Shown: positions 1 through 11,354, numbered from the stretch's first letter. The stretch is 64,000 nucleotides of DNA from Branchiostoma floridae (GCF_000003815.2 NC_049997.1:3084328-3148327); one strand, 5' to 3'. A program made the numbers and translations. Notes: generated by a model from the sequence alone, not told the origin.

Positions 1-3000
1 GCAGGGGCGCCGTCTGGCAGTTTGAATGTGAAGTGCTGCAGCAAGGTTGTCAGAAAGGTGAAAAGTTCCATCTTGGCTAATTGCTCACCAAGGCACTGAC
101 GCCGCCCTAGGTAAGGAATAAATAAGCAAAAATGAAATATTTGCAAGTTGGGCGACAATCAAATGATCACTAGGTCTACGGACTAAACTTCAAGGAAATC
201 AAACAGCAAATTTAAATTGAAAATGTATATCAAAAAAGGTTACGGCCGTGTGGCGCGCTGGAGAAGTTAAGCAACGCGACGGTCCGGACAGTTCTTGGAT
301 GGGAATCCCCCAACCAAGGACGGTCGGATCGCTGTAGCCGGCCCAAGCTTGGTCATTCCACGAAATTGTCTTCCGGGAGGGACGTAAAACGTGTGCTCGA
401 GGAGGTGCCTCAACCACGTTAATCAGCCTCATTATCCATTGGGTACCTACTGGCTGGCAAAATACACCAGATGGTTATTAGATCTATTATAAAGATACCT
501 TGGTTGCAGGGAAATTAACCAACAAGTTGTTTTGACAATAACTCACCTAGCGAGAACGGAATGAACCACTCAGGACGAACAAGAGTTCCATCTTCGTCCA
601 GAAACCTGTCCGGGTTGAAGGTCTCGGGGTCAGGTGCCACTGTCGGATCCATCATGGCGGACCACAGGTTCGGGATGACGAAAGTGTTGGCCGGGATGTC
701 GAAGTCGTGCAGCACCGTGGCAGCAGAGGTGGTATGAGGAACACTGAGCGGTACGATAGGTCGGATCCGCTGGATTTCTAGTATGGTGGCCTCGGTATAG
801 GGCAGCTTTCCTCGCTGGGACAACGTTGGGGGACTGGAGCCAAACTCTCGGTCGATCTCGTCCTGCACTTTCCGCTGAACCTCCAGGTGGCGCGCCAGGT
901 ACAACAGTCCCCACTTCAAGGTCGTAGCCGTAGTTTCTGCTCCAGCGATGAACAGATCTCTGACCGTGCCGATCATCCCCATTTCTGTAATGGTACGGTC
1001 CACGTCATCCGGGGTCTGCTGCTGTGTCTCCATCAAGTACACGTCGATAATGTCCCGGATGTCGGCTGGGTCGAAAGTCTCTTTGTGTTCTTTGATTTTT
1101 GCTTTGATGAATTCAACGATCTCCATGCTCATCTTTGCTCGATTTTTGCTTCCCTCGTTGAAGAAGGGCAGCTTACGCACCAAGGGGATAAATCGAGAAA
1201 TGCCGCCAGCACTTACCAACTCTGACATCAAACGCATGAGCCTCTGGAACTCTGCGTCGTTATATTCGAATCGCTCACCGAAGGACATGGAACATATAAC
1301 GTTTGAAACGCCGTTGGACAGAAGAAGAGAGATATCCGTTGCAGTTCCATCCTTCTCCGCAAGGATGTCGCACACGGCGCGAGCCTCCTCTGTGATTTTA
1401 CCCTCCAGACTCCGTTTGCCCATACCGAACTGACGGAGAGCGGTCAAACCGAGTCGGCGTTTCACCTTCCAACTTTCCCCATACTGGGCCATGACAACTC
1501 CTGCGGAATAGAGAAAAACGTCCACATGCAAAGTTGTACGCTGTACTTTAATCTAGACTGTATACTGCGCAATACTGAAGCCCGTTTACGCAACCAGTCG
1601 CGCATGCGTAGGTCAAAGTTGAAGTCCATGAAAAATTCACAGCACTTGCAAACTGACCGACGAATCGAAGGTCACTTGTACCTCAACATATGAATGTATA
1701 AAGTATGGCGGAGAAAAGAACCGTTTCCAGCCATCATGGGCCTTCACGTTTGACCTGCTCATGCGCAGTTTCATCCACGAACGTGCTCATTCTCATGAGT
1801 GGAGTACAAAAATGCAGGAAACTTTCTATTCGGCCGACATTGACCATATCATTTGTTTGTTGTTGTTTTTTCTGGCTGTCAAGCATACATGTATAACGGT
1901 TATATGAAATATTTCTTTTTTGTTTTCTTCTCTTTTCCTATCGTACACACCTTGGTCCTTGTCAGAAAAACGGAATGGAGAAGGGCGGTCCGAAAACACT
2001 TCAGGTTGCTTGACGAGCGCGTCCTGAATAGCCTTGTGCCTGTAATAATGCAAAATATTAATATTGTATAGATATCTCCTTCTTCAAACACTTATGCAAA
2101 GATAGGAATAAGGGTAGCCATTGGAATTGATGGTATCAGTCCAGTGTTCTATCTGATGATTGTGTCTGTCTATTTTGGTAAGTTTTCACCTAGCCTGGAT
2201 GACAACTGAACTAACTGGATGACAGACTGTTTCCAGGCCCTACAAAGGTCAACTCTTCTGGTCTAGGGTGAATATGTTTCCGAAAAAGATTTACAACAGG
2301 CACCCTGAGTTAGCTATAGACCCCGTACGATGGAAATTATTGAGATCGGGCCAGTGGTCTGGTATCCAGGATAGTTTTCACTACATACCAGCCTCGTTCG
2401 TCAACCTCAGCGCCACAGCAACGTTTTTCATTGCCACTATTGTTAATGTTTGTACTGGATTTACTTGTATTAAACTAAATGATAGTAGCCGTACAAAGTT
2501 CAATGTTCACTACAGCGGTCGACAGGTTTCGTATTACCGCTGTGGATAGAAAATCCGTTTGGAGAGAGTAATCCATATGCTTGGTTTACTCCGCAGAGGC
2601 CTAAATAATACCCCTATCGTTACAGATTGTTGTCGTTTCTGTGGTACAAATCTTCGTGTGAATGGGCAACTGGAAAATCTCAGAAGGATTTACGGTGCCG
2701 AAGCAAAAGTTTAATCAGGGCATAACAAGTAAATCTTATGGACGATATCCTCTTAAGACCCCGAATTTGAGAGAGGGCGAAAAAAATAGGTAAAAAGTAC
2801 AAGATACTGTATGTAGATTTTCCCACGGAGGGTGGTATCCAGGTTATTGTAATACGGGCCATTGTGTGTTATTACCTCCATGAAAAATTAAGGTATAGTT
2901 TTTGGTGTGTCTGTGTGTGTCTGTGTGTCTGTCTGTGTGTGTCCGCATATTTCTGGTCAGCATAACTTTAGAACCTCTGAATGGATTGTAATGATATTTG

Positions 3001-3995
3001 GTATGTGGGTAGGTGTTTGGAAGACAAAGGTCAAGGTCGATTTGGGGCCCTATGGTGTGTGACCTTGGTACTGCAGCAGAACTTTGATTTTTTGTATCTT
3101 TTGACCTGAACATGCTATGGTCCTGATTTCTTGGTGGCAGATAGCTTGCGACGTAGGGAAAAGGGTATATAGGCTTGGGCCCCCTATCGGCTTGCTCTGG
3201 AACTGCAGGGGCAAGTTTGTCAAAATCTTCCAAGGAGCATAATGGAACATAGGAACGATGAATTTCTATGATATTTAGCATCTAGGTATGTTTGGCAGAG
3301 ATATACATAATGAAGTGCAAATTATGCACATTTGGACTTGATTTGCATCTTTAATGAGGAAAATATATATTTCCAGTATTTTTCATTATAGGAATCAAAT
3401 ACACGTAACATATGTAATTTGTGACAGGTGGAAGATTAGCAGATACCAATTATGCAAATAAGTCCCTAATTTGCATAATGAATGTGAATGTGTCCTAATT
3501 CATGTAGTAAGTGTAATTAATGATTGGATTGTCAACATTGTGACCTGTGTAAGTTATGCAAAGGTGTATATAACCAAGCATAAATTATGCAGATATGCAA
3601 GTCATTTACATAATCAGAATATTTCATGGAGGTGTGAGGTCTCCGAACTCTTGTTCAATCAGTGTTTTGTCGTCCAAGACCATAGCATGTCATCGTACGT
3701 GTACGTTACAAACCTACCCATTGAGCACGACAGTCAGCCTGTTGGCGATCCTCACACAGAATACATCCCCGTACTGCTGCCGCCAGGCCGCCAGGTTGGA
3801 CAACAAGCGGCTCGGGCGGAAGCTGAGGAGGTTGCCGAGCAGGGGCAGGCCTCTCGGGCCCGGCGGAAGGTTCTTCTGCCGACCACCTGCGCCCAGGAGC
3901 CAGTAGGTCGTCAGGAAGGCCAGGACGAGAACCAGGGTGGACTGTAGGGTCAGGTTAGCGAGTAAACCGCTCGCAAAAGCCACGGCTGATTCCAT
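1..3995 (-). CDS. Cytochrome P450, CYP2 clan (3' end cut by window edge)
   Basis: Heme-thiolate monooxygenase, expected in the ER membrane. Visible exons on the minus strand are 3718-3995, 1951-2039, 547-1500 and 106 to the window edge; all joins keep frame across GT-AG introns. The start at 3995 opens a hydrophobic anchor (about residues 8-34) followed by the proline hinge [12 protein letters not shown]. Exon 2 supplies VFSDRP. Exon 3 carries helix-C WKVKR (about 133-137), I-helix AGAETT (about 308), K-helix EIQR (about 364-367) and FNPDRF (about 417-422). The heme motif [10 protein letters not shown] is split by the last intron, with the ligand Cys near 445. About 475 residues are visible, so perhaps 20 are missing against the usual 490-500. 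Exon 3 is unusually large (954 nt), spanning what several exons encode in vertebrate CYP2 genes. The subfamily and substrate cannot be told. No break is seen in the visible part. Confidence 0.93.
238..460 (+). repeat. Putative 5S-rRNA-derived SINE in P450 intron 3
   Basis: Positions 240-341 resemble a 5S rRNA gene: TACGGCC near the start, AAGTTAAGC like the box A region, AGTTCTTGGATGGGA matching 14 of 15 bases of the 5S internal element, and CTGTAGCC near the end. About 20 bases of the 5' part seem missing. The following tail (GGGACGTAAAAC, CTCGAGGAGGTGCC) looks like a SINE body, not a 5S spacer. It is inferred to be a 5S-headed retroposon; a plain 5S pseudogene is the alternative. Confidence 0.6.
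2872..3655. repeat. Dispersed repeat, family R1, copy 1 (in P450 intron 1)
   Basis: It begins TTACCTCCATGAAAAATT and ends with the inverted form ATTTCATGGAGGT followed by GTGAGGTCTCCGAACTC. It contains a GT-rich tract, a recurrent segment (ATGGATTGTAATGATATTTGG) and several TTATGCAAAT/ATTTGCATAA pairs. Copies or fragments recur near 12257, 35565, 41043 and 50155. No coding capacity is seen. It is probably a non-autonomous transposon. Confidence 0.7.
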
Positions 3996-5425
3996 TATTA
4001 CAGCGCACTATCGCCAAATGTTACTCTACTCTAAACGTTGCTTGAGGTCATATTTACATACAGTTACAAGTAAAATGGCCTTTGGAAGATCACATGATAC
4101 TACTAAGTATTTTACAGGGGGGGGGGGGGTGGCCTCCGTTGGACCATGGAAGAGTAGCTTGCTTCCGAAAACTTCCACAGGCACCATGTTCCCGTGAACA
4201 TGTACTAATCAGTTTTAGGATATCAGGCATGCACAAAGCAAAGAACATATCATGACGATCACCCGCTAACGACTCACAGGACGGACGAACGAGGTTATAG
4301 TTCAAAGTTCAGTGTCCGCACGGATGGTGGAGACGTTTGCGCTATTATTAGGGCTTGCAAGAACTTTCTAAAACGAAAATACGCGAATCACAACATTAAA
4401 ATGCTGCATAGAAGAAGAAAATAGAAAGTAACATATGATAAAGTATATTTCTTTTATTGATACGAGTGACATTATGACGCCATCAAGCTAGTGTTATTTT
4501 GTATTGTTATTAACCCGCTTTCTCACATGGTAGGATGCTATTTGTGTCTCATCTATTTACCTGTCCTGTACAAACATTGTATTTGCATGTCTTAAATTTC
4601 AAAATAAATCTGACGTTTCATAAACTGTACATGTGTGTGTTGACAACTGTACCGCTAAATTATCACCAATGCAACATATGCAGTTATGTATTGTCATATT
4701 CACGAACCCGTCAACATTTTTAGAGTCCTGACCGTTGTATACACTTTCTGGCCACTTTCAATCAAACATATGTTGTAGTGATCACGACAATTCGACGAAC
4801 AACGACAGTGTGACGAACAACGCCATCTATTTTCTATTAAATAGAACGATCTCGGGCTTTTCTTTCACATCCAACTATAATGTTGAGAGGAAGTGAGGAC
4901 ACCGCTGCGGGGGTTTACACCTACAGTGCAGAGTCCCGTATGTTGTGTTGTGGAGGCTGTCAACCTCTACGTGCACGTGAGTCGGCCCACCTGTGAAGAC
5001 AAAATAGGTCTCAAAACTCCAATATGTTCCTCAGTCTACTCCTCCTTGGCCGGTAAAGCAATAATGCCACGCTGACTTAATATTATTATTGACATCCTCT
5101 GGAGACCCCAATCTAATACGCGAGGGCTAAAACAACAAGAAAAATCCACCAAAACTGACTTAACATTCAGTCCATTCTTTCCCAGATTTAGTTTGTCGTA
5201 TGTTGACCTCTATTAAGACTGTAAGAGACAATCGTCGCCTTCTGAATTATGTTCATATTGCCATTCCTGTTTAATGTTATAAAGAGGGAACAAGGTACTC
5301 TCCAAGCAGAGGTTGGTGGGGAAAATCATGACCTTTTCCATATAATTATGATCAGCCTTCCCGCCAACTTGTCCTGACAATATGCCCCCTTACCTGGTAC
5401 CCTGGTAAAAGAATACAGCAATAAA
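3996..5425. other. Intergenic region upstream of the P450 gene
   Basis: No convincing coding sequence. It holds a run of G at about 4119-4128 and, at about 5296-5345, one end of the inverted-repeat transposon whose complete copy is at 59686-59821 (CTCTCCAAGCAGAG then GTTGGTGGGGAAAAT). No clear TATA box was found for the P450 start at 3995. Confidence 0.5.
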
Positions 5426-7757
5426 TTAGATAAATGATGAGAAATCCTGTGACCTGCGGTACGTGCAGGCCTCATACTGCTCCCTGGTCATGTCCCTCTG
5501 CACGTCCAGCCAGCCCAGGTCCTGGTGGTGCTGGAACAGGCGCCGCTCAGAGAAACCTATCCTCGTGTCGTACTTCAGGATCAACTGGCGCAGGGAGCCG
5601 CAGCTGTAGTCTGGAACGATGTACTCAAAATATCTGGTGGAAATGGAGAGACAGAAATCACGTGATAACTACGACAGTCGAGAAAAAAGAACTGAGCCAA
5701 AGGGGGTTATTACGAAGAGTTAATTTCTGGTTTCCGCAGTCGACTGAGTAGCGCTAAATACTTTTTTTTAAACAACGGATAAAGGTTACATCGCAGATAA
5801 AGGCGAACTAGTGTAAGATAAAATGCACCATAGAAGGCTCTCTGTGGATTTTTTTCGTCTTTTTGGACTCATAAAACACTTTGGCTGGCCATTTGGGGCC
5901 GGCAGTACGGGGCCGGCAGTTGAAGCCACCCAGTAAAAAAAGAAACGGCCAGCAAAAGTGTATTATGAGCAACAAAAAGACGTGGAAAAGACCCCAGAGG
6001 ACCTGCTATGGAGGCTACCGTTACCTGGCACAGTCCTACAACTGCTTGTTGAGGATACCCCTCTCCTTCTCCAGGATCTGGAAATACTCCTTCTCGGCTT
6101 TAGCCTCAACAACGGAGAAAGGTTACCCCACGGATAAAGGTGAACTAGCGTAAGATAAAATTCTACTGTTACCTGGCACAGTCCTTGAACTGTTTGTTGA
6201 GGATGCCCCTCTCCTTCTCCAGGATCTGTAGATACTCCTTCTCCGACTTTAGCCTCAACAACGGATAAAGGTTACCCCACGGATAAAGGTGAACTAGCGT
6301 AAGATGAAATGCAGCTGTTACCTGGCACAGTCCTTGAACTGTTTGTTGAGAATGCCCCTCTCCTTCTCCAGGATCTGTAGATACTCCTTCTCCGACTTTA
6401 GCCTCAACAACGGATAAAGGTTACCCCACGGATAAAGGTGAACTAGCGTAAGATGAAATGCAGCTGTTACCTGGCACAGTCCTTGAACTGCTTGTTGAGG
6501 ATGCCCCTCTCCTTCTCCAGGATCTGGAGATACTCCTTCTCGGCTTTAGCCTCGGCACGCAGGTTCCGTGTGACGCGGTCATAGGCCACGAGGCGTGCCC
6601 GGATACTGGGGCACCTGCGGTCCGTACTCCTCACACTGCGGCGCTGCGGACCGAGGCTAACGTCCTGGCCATCCTTTACCTGAAATTAAACCAGTAAGGC
6701 TTCATGATGAATATTTAGGCAACTTATAGCCTCGACACGTAGGTTCCGTGTAGGCCACGAGGCGTGCCCGGATACTGGGGCACCTGCGGTCCGTGCTCCT
6801 CACACTGCGGTGCTGCGGACCGAGACTAGCGTCCAGGTCATCCTTTGCCTGAAATTAGTTGAGCAGGGCTTTATCGTGGCGTCATGTGCTGCGTAACTGG
6901 TATAGGCTATAGTGTTGGACCCGGTCGGAACCCAGAGGTCCCGAGTTCGATACCCGCCGTGCCCCCTATCAAGTTGTGCCTTTGGGAAAAGCACTTTACA
7001 CGACATGTCTTTTCCTGTCTAGGCATACATATAGGATAGGGTTTCATAGAAACAACAGCACTAACGTTAGTTATTAACATATGTGCAAAGTTGGCAAGTG
7101 TATCCTAAACAATCTAATCAATGTTTAGATTATTGACCTTTGACACGTCCAATATGGCCGCCATGATTCCTCTGTGGTTTCCTCTGGAAAACTCCAGACA
7201 AACTTGTCTGAGCTGAATCACTGTTAGTTGACCTTCTAACATGGTCGTCTGTCAGGAGTTATGATCAACACATCCATACAACACATTCACAATCCCGAAA
7301 AAATCGGAACCTTGAAGGGATAGAAATGTGTGAACAATCGGAGGCCAGACTGAAAACTGACAAATTGATCGTATCAGCAACACTTAAATTACGGTAGCAA
7401 ACGGCCAAACATACAGAACGCTATGTACTGTCAAACTGCCAACAAATTGCTCTCCATGGCCAGAATAAATTAGCGCGTTCACCTGTCCTTTTTTGCGCAG
7501 GTAGGCGTGGTTAATAGTTACGTCTTACTATATAATCTATTGTCGACACCATGAAGTGACACGAAGCTTTCAAAATGACCTTTCACAGCAAATGAGAAGC
7601 GTCACCCAGTAAGTATGTTAGAAGATCTGACACTTACCTTGTCCGGAATATTACGACTCTCTACCAAGTAAAGGACGCAGCAGACGACACAGAATTTTAC
7701 CAACATTATTACAAGAAAAATGTCTCCCAGTCTATCCCACAAATGTCTGCATACAAA
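5426..7757 (-). CDS. Unrecognised membrane/coiled-coil protein (5' end not found)
   Basis: I do not recognise this family. Three exons join in frame on the minus strand: 7638-7757 (acceptor TTTCCTCTGCAG, donor GTAAGT, phase 0), 6471-6679 (acceptor TTTAATTTCAG, donor GTAACA, phase 2) and 5426-5633 (acceptor TTTCCACCAG, ending at TAA). The first encodes FVCRHLWDRLGDIF then about 20 hydrophobic residues, a likely membrane segment. The second is charged, with a predicted coiled coil (AEAKAEKEYLQILEKERGIL). The third encodes YFEYIVPDYSCGSL and ERRLFQHHQDLGWLDV. No ATG in a good position was found upstream; a reading frame starting at an ATG at 7957-7959 (MGGLWEVKKHPLPW) is a weak first-exon candidate. 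A donor-like CAG/GTCACA at about 5454 could carry splicing further. Fragments of exon 6471-6679 are duplicated around it. Confidence 0.5.
5831..6016. repeat. Hairpin MITE, family H1, copy 1
   Basis: Long imperfect inverted repeat from AAGGCTCTCTGTGG to AGGACCTGCTATGG. Arms contain CGTCTTTTTGG...CTCATAAAA and the reverse form TATTATGAG...AAAAAGACG, plus GCTGGCCATTT / GGCCAGCAAAAG. It lies in an intron of the 5426-7757 gene. Other copies are at 10441, 10905, 12945 (half) and 29779. Confidence 0.8.
6021..6552 (-). repeat. 149-bp tandem repeat made of a 3' half-exon
   Basis: TTACCTGGCACAG recurs at 6021, 6169, 6318 and 6467, a period of 148-149 bp. Read on the minus strand, each unit carries the coiled-coil end of the exon (KEYLQILEKERGILNKQ...) plus its splice donor. 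The fourth unit is the real exon 6471-6679. The first copy has an in-frame TAG; copies 2 and 3 are open but have only a weak acceptor (TTGTTGAG). Linker DNA (CGGATAAAGGTTACCCC...) is shared and also seen near 5775. Probably non-functional duplicates; alternative terminal exons cannot be excluded. Confidence 0.8.
6728..6857 (-). pseudogene. Duplicate of the 5' half of exon 6471-6679, frameshifted
   Basis: This stretch repeats 6552-6688 with scattered changes, including the acceptor region (CCTTTGCCTGAAATTA against CCTTTACCTGAAATTA). An 11-base deletion after CCGTGT shifts the frame, and the 3' half of the exon is absent. It is therefore a dead exon fragment upstream of the real exon in transcription order. 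Confidence 0.75.
6876..7015 (+). repeat. tRNA-derived SINE
   Basis: A tRNA-like head with box B GAGTTCGATACCC at 6943-6955 is followed by GTGCCTTTGGGAAAAGCACTT, a typical SINE body. The head does not fold as a clean tRNA and no anticodon arm is convincing, so it is not called a tRNA gene. Confidence 0.55.
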
Positions 7758-8701
7758 CTGCAGAGGAAACGGAGATGCCCCGCCGGGAGTTTGCAGTTCC
7801 CTTGTCGTTGATAACCGCAAATATTTGAACTCGAGTCTTGAGCCAGATGTTTCCAATGGGAGAGGTCCTGGCGCTGTCAACCTTGTAGATTCTAAACAGC
7901 GGGTTGCGTAGGTGTCGCCATGGCAACGGGTGTTTCTTTACTTCCCATAAGCCCCCCATCTATGTTATTGTGAAAATGTGATATGTCGAGGGTGCGTATG
8001 TCTGTTGTATAAAAGGTAGATATTGAGACAGACATCGAAGATCACATATCGTATGAGTCAATACAATATTTGGAAAAGATTTTGTAAAAGACAAGGTTCC
8101 AAAAGCCTTTTATACACCCATCACGAATGCTGGAGTCATATTTACCGTTTCACTTATAATCATAGTGATTTGATTTGATTGTGTTATCTGAAATCAATTT
8201 AAACGGACCTGGTCTCAGATGGCTAAAAAACCCCGGCAGATTCCGAAGAAGGCCAGCTCGACAGCGTCCTCTTGCGATTTAATGTGGAAACACAGGGGCA
8301 CGTCCGTAGTGAAAGCATGCGCGATGATGTCCATCCACGATAACTCAGGTCCCCCAATCAAGACTTTCAAAACAAATCCCGCCAACAGCTCTGTATTATA
8401 CTAATCTATCGCATTTCTTTTGTTAGAGTAATGATGTATGTCATGTCCTGATTGGTAATTGCTTTTGCTGAACTAAGTAGATTATTAAAAGGGCCATTGA
8501 TATATTTCGTTCCGCCGTATCACCCAAGGGTTTAATATCTATGCTGTGCCATTAGCCTCTACCAGGGTACCTCCTGGTAAAATAGTGTTAATGTGGGACT
8601 TGGGATAAGTTAGGAACTAAAAGTCTAGTAGGAGTTTGGAGTGAACTGACCGGCCTGAGCCGGATAGACTGCAAAAGACTGGCTGAAAACCCATAGCAAC
8701 T
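7758..8701. other. Region upstream of the unrecognised gene; no gene called
   Basis: Contains an ATG-started minus-strand reading frame beginning at 7959 that overlaps the acceptor at 7757 in another frame; it could be a 5' exon but has only weak donors (AAG/GTTGAC). No clear promoter, RNA gene or repeat was seen in the rest. Confidence 0.3.
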
Positions 8702-8913
8702 TACTGTAAATGCATTTAAGTTCGTGGGGATTTAATTTCGCGGTAGCGGGAAAAATGACTTTTCGCGGTGGATTTAATTTCGCGGTAACACCATCTACTG
8801 CAGTCTAATACCTTAATAGAAAAATGTTCGCGGTGGATTTAATTTCGCGGTAAAGTGGTTGCCGTGAAAACCGCCAACATTAATCCACCGCGAACATTTC
8901 TGCATTTACAGTA
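8702..8913. repeat. MITE with CTGTAAATGCA ends and TA target site
   Basis: Terminal inverted repeats: CTGTAAATGCA at the left and its reverse complement TGCATTTACAG at the right, each flanked by TA. Inside are repeated modules GGATTTAATTTCGCGGTA. At 212 bp with a TA duplication it fits a Tc1/mariner-type non-autonomous element. Confidence 0.8.
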
Positions 8914-9237
8914 TTTGCCCCTATTTGGCCAAATACTTTTTTTATCAAGCTGATACGTCTGCTTGGAGACTACTGTGTCATCAGTACAGGATGTCTCTAC
9001 TTACTGCTAACAAGACGAGGCGTCACCGTAATCAACACTGATCGTAATCTGACCTCGGGAGTCGGAACTGCCTTCTGAAACCCGTGCAGGCCCTAATAAG
9101 GACTTAATCCTAATGGATTGGATTAAGGAGAGCTTAAAAGGAAAAACATCTTGAAAGCTCGTCAAGATGTACCGAATTAGGTCTGAATGAAAACTACAGA
9201 CTACGACATCCTCCCTTCAATCAGTCAAATGTTGCTG

Positions 9238-9240
9238 TGC

Positions 9241-9273
<33 letters not shown>

Positions 9274-9277
9274 GTGT
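9238..9277. repeat. (TTG)n then (TG)n microsatellite
   Basis: About ten TTG units pass directly into TG repeats; a run of G follows at about 9297-9307. Confidence 0.95.
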
Positions 9278-9407
9278 GTGTGTGCGTGTTTATTTTGGGG
9301 GGGGGGGCTCCTAAGACGTGTATTCTTACATTAGAAGAAGTCGGATTCACTCACTAGACTATGATAGTTTTCGTGTTAGCTTTACAAGTTTACATGTACC
9401 CAACGTA

Positions 9408-9551
9408 CGCACACACGCACACACACTCACACGCACACACACACTCACACGCACACACACACACACATACACGCACGCACACGCACACACACACTCACAC
9501 GCACACACACACACACATACACGCACGCACACACACGCACACGCACGCACA
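9408..9551. repeat. (CA)n microsatellite with CG interruptions
   Basis: Long CACACA/CACG tract of about 140 bp. Open reading frames on both strands here are artefacts of the repeat. Confidence 0.95.
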
Positions 9552-10167
9552 TAAGGACAGGGAAATTGTACAATAAAGGTCTTCAGTCATTCATTCTTAA
9601 AAACCTGAAAGGTTCAAAGCTTTGAAGTTAGTTATCCTTCTTTACATTTGTATATACAGAAATAAAAGTTTGCATAAGAAGTTGTGATTATATAAATGTA
9701 CAGGTCTAGCTGTATGACTACCAAAAAATCTTTTTTCTGCAAAAGCTACAATACATGTAATAGGTCATAGCCTTACATTTAAGTCTTTTCTGGCAATGAA
9801 GACAATGCAGAAACTTAGTGGTGGCCATGGGATAGTCTTTGTGATGTTTTGCTTTAGTTTCGCTGTTTTCCTGACTAATAAGCTCTGCTTCAGCTGCTGA
9901 ATCTAAATTTGTCTGCGTCCTTTTGAAGACTTACTCACGGCACTTTCTCGTGGGTACCATGAGAAAGATTACAGTCCATGGGAAAACTCTCTCGTCTTCT
10001 GGGACTAATGTTTTCTTATTTGGCAAACTTCTGTGTCAGTTAAACCATCGGGCTCACGGTGGTTCCAGGGCGAAGAGGCGCCCGGCGGCTTTCATGTCAA
10101 CTCACCGTGAAAGTTTCTCACCCTCCCGTAAGGGGGAGTGAAGACCGTTGGTAATGAGAACACGATG
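9552..10167. other. No gene seen
   Basis: AT-rich start, then a somewhat GC-richer part near 10040-10140 containing a small inverted segment (CTCACGGTG ... CTCACCGTGA). No coding or RNA signal was recognised. Confidence 0.3.
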
Positions 10168-10440
10168 CCTGACTCACAGAACGTACCGTGCCTTCCTTTA
10201 TACATGTGTGGGTTCTTGATGAAGTTATGAGAAAGTTACGGCCGCTAGAATCCCACGGCACAGGGAGTTGAAGAAACTACATGCGTAGATGTTTTTATTC
10301 CAAAGGATCGCGCTTGCTACTCAAAACGCTGGTACCCTAGGTTCTTATTTTTTCACCGTCTCTAGACTCTACCATGCGCAAGTCTTTACTGGACTAACGT
10401 GTCGCTGGAAATATTTTATTAAGACAAACTGGCTAGCCTC

Positions 10441-10648
10441 CATAAAGCAGGCTCTCTGTGGACTTTTCTCGTCTTTTTTGGCTCATAAAATGCACTTTTG
10501 CTGGCCATTTCTTTTTGTACTGGGTTTCTTAACTATTTGACCAGATGGTCAAGTGGCCCAGTACAAAAAGAACTAGCCCAGCAAAAGTGTATTATGTGTC
10601 AAAAAAGGCGGGTAAGAAGAATCTGAGAGAGCCTGCTATAGAGGCTAA
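10441..10648. repeat. Hairpin MITE, family H1, copy 2
   Basis: GCAGGCTCTCTG on the left and AGAGAGCCTGC on the right, with long inverted arms (GGCTCATAAAATGCACTTTT against AAAAGTGTATTATG) and a central GACCAGATGGTC palindrome. Confidence 0.85.
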
Positions 10649-10904
10649 TACCTGACACACAGAACGTACCGTGCCTTCCTTTTACATGTGTGGGTTCTTG
10701 ATGAAGTTATGAGAAAGTTACGACCGCTAGAATCCCACGACACAGGGAGTTGAAGAAACTACATGACTTGTGTGGATGTTTTTATCCCAAAGGATCGTGC
10801 TTTCTTCTCAAAACGCTGGCACCCTATTGGTTCTTATTTTTTTCGCCATCTCTAGCCTCTATCAGGCTCAAAGAAAGTGTCGCTGGAAAGATTGTACAAA
10901 CTGG

Positions 10905-11116
10905 CTAGCCTTCACATAGTAGGATCTCTTGGGACTTTTCTCGTCTTTTTTGGCTCATAAAATACACTTTTGCTGACCATTTCTTTTTGTACTGGGTCGC
11001 TTGACCATTGGCCCAGATGGTCAAGTGACCCAGTAAACAAGAAATGACTAGCAAAAGTGTACTATGAGCCAAAAAAAGACGGAAAAAATTCCCCAGACAG
11101 CCTGTTGTGGAGGTTA
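10905..11116. repeat. Hairpin MITE, family H1, copy 3
   Basis: Same arms and the same GACCATTGGCCCAGATGGTC-type centre as the copy at 10441, about 465 bp further on, inside the second tandem unit. Confidence 0.85.
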
Positions 11117-11354
11117 ATGCCTGACACACAGAACGTACCGTGCCTTCCTTACATGTGCTGGTTCTTGGTGAAGTTATGAGAAAGTTACGACCGCTAGAAT
11201 CCCACGACACAGGGAGTTGAGGAAACAAAAAACACTATGTTTTTATTTATTCCCTTGGAGGATCGCGCTTGCTACCCAAATATATACCGCAGTGTTTTAT
11301 ACAACGACGTTACAGGATCATTATTTATAGCGACTGCTGTATATAACATTATAG

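Larger units (their letters stand above)
10168..11290. repeat. Three tandem copies of a ~475-bp unit
   Basis: CCTGACNCACAGAACGTACCGTGCC starts copies at about 10168, 10651 and 11120 (periods 483 and 469). Each copy runs through GGTTCTTGATGAAGTTATGAG and CGCTAGAATCCCACG to a poly-T/GGATCGCGCTTGC segment. Copies 1 and 2 end in an H1 hairpin element, so the hairpin was duplicated with the unit. The third copy is cut short before the gap at 11430. Confidence 0.85.

Noticed and set aside
630-1433. Plus-strand and other-frame open frames over the P450 exon
   Set aside because: Shadows of the real minus-strand exon 547-1500.
6021-6552. CRISPR-like reading of the 149-bp repeats
   Set aside because: Units are adjacent copies of an exon with no unique spacers, in a eukaryotic gene context.
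9318-9576. His/Thr- and Cys/Val-rich open frames at CA/GT microsatellites (also 30159-30552, 31398-32024, 35178-35768)
   Set aside because: Dinucleotide repeats give open frames on both strands; no start context, splice sites or domains.
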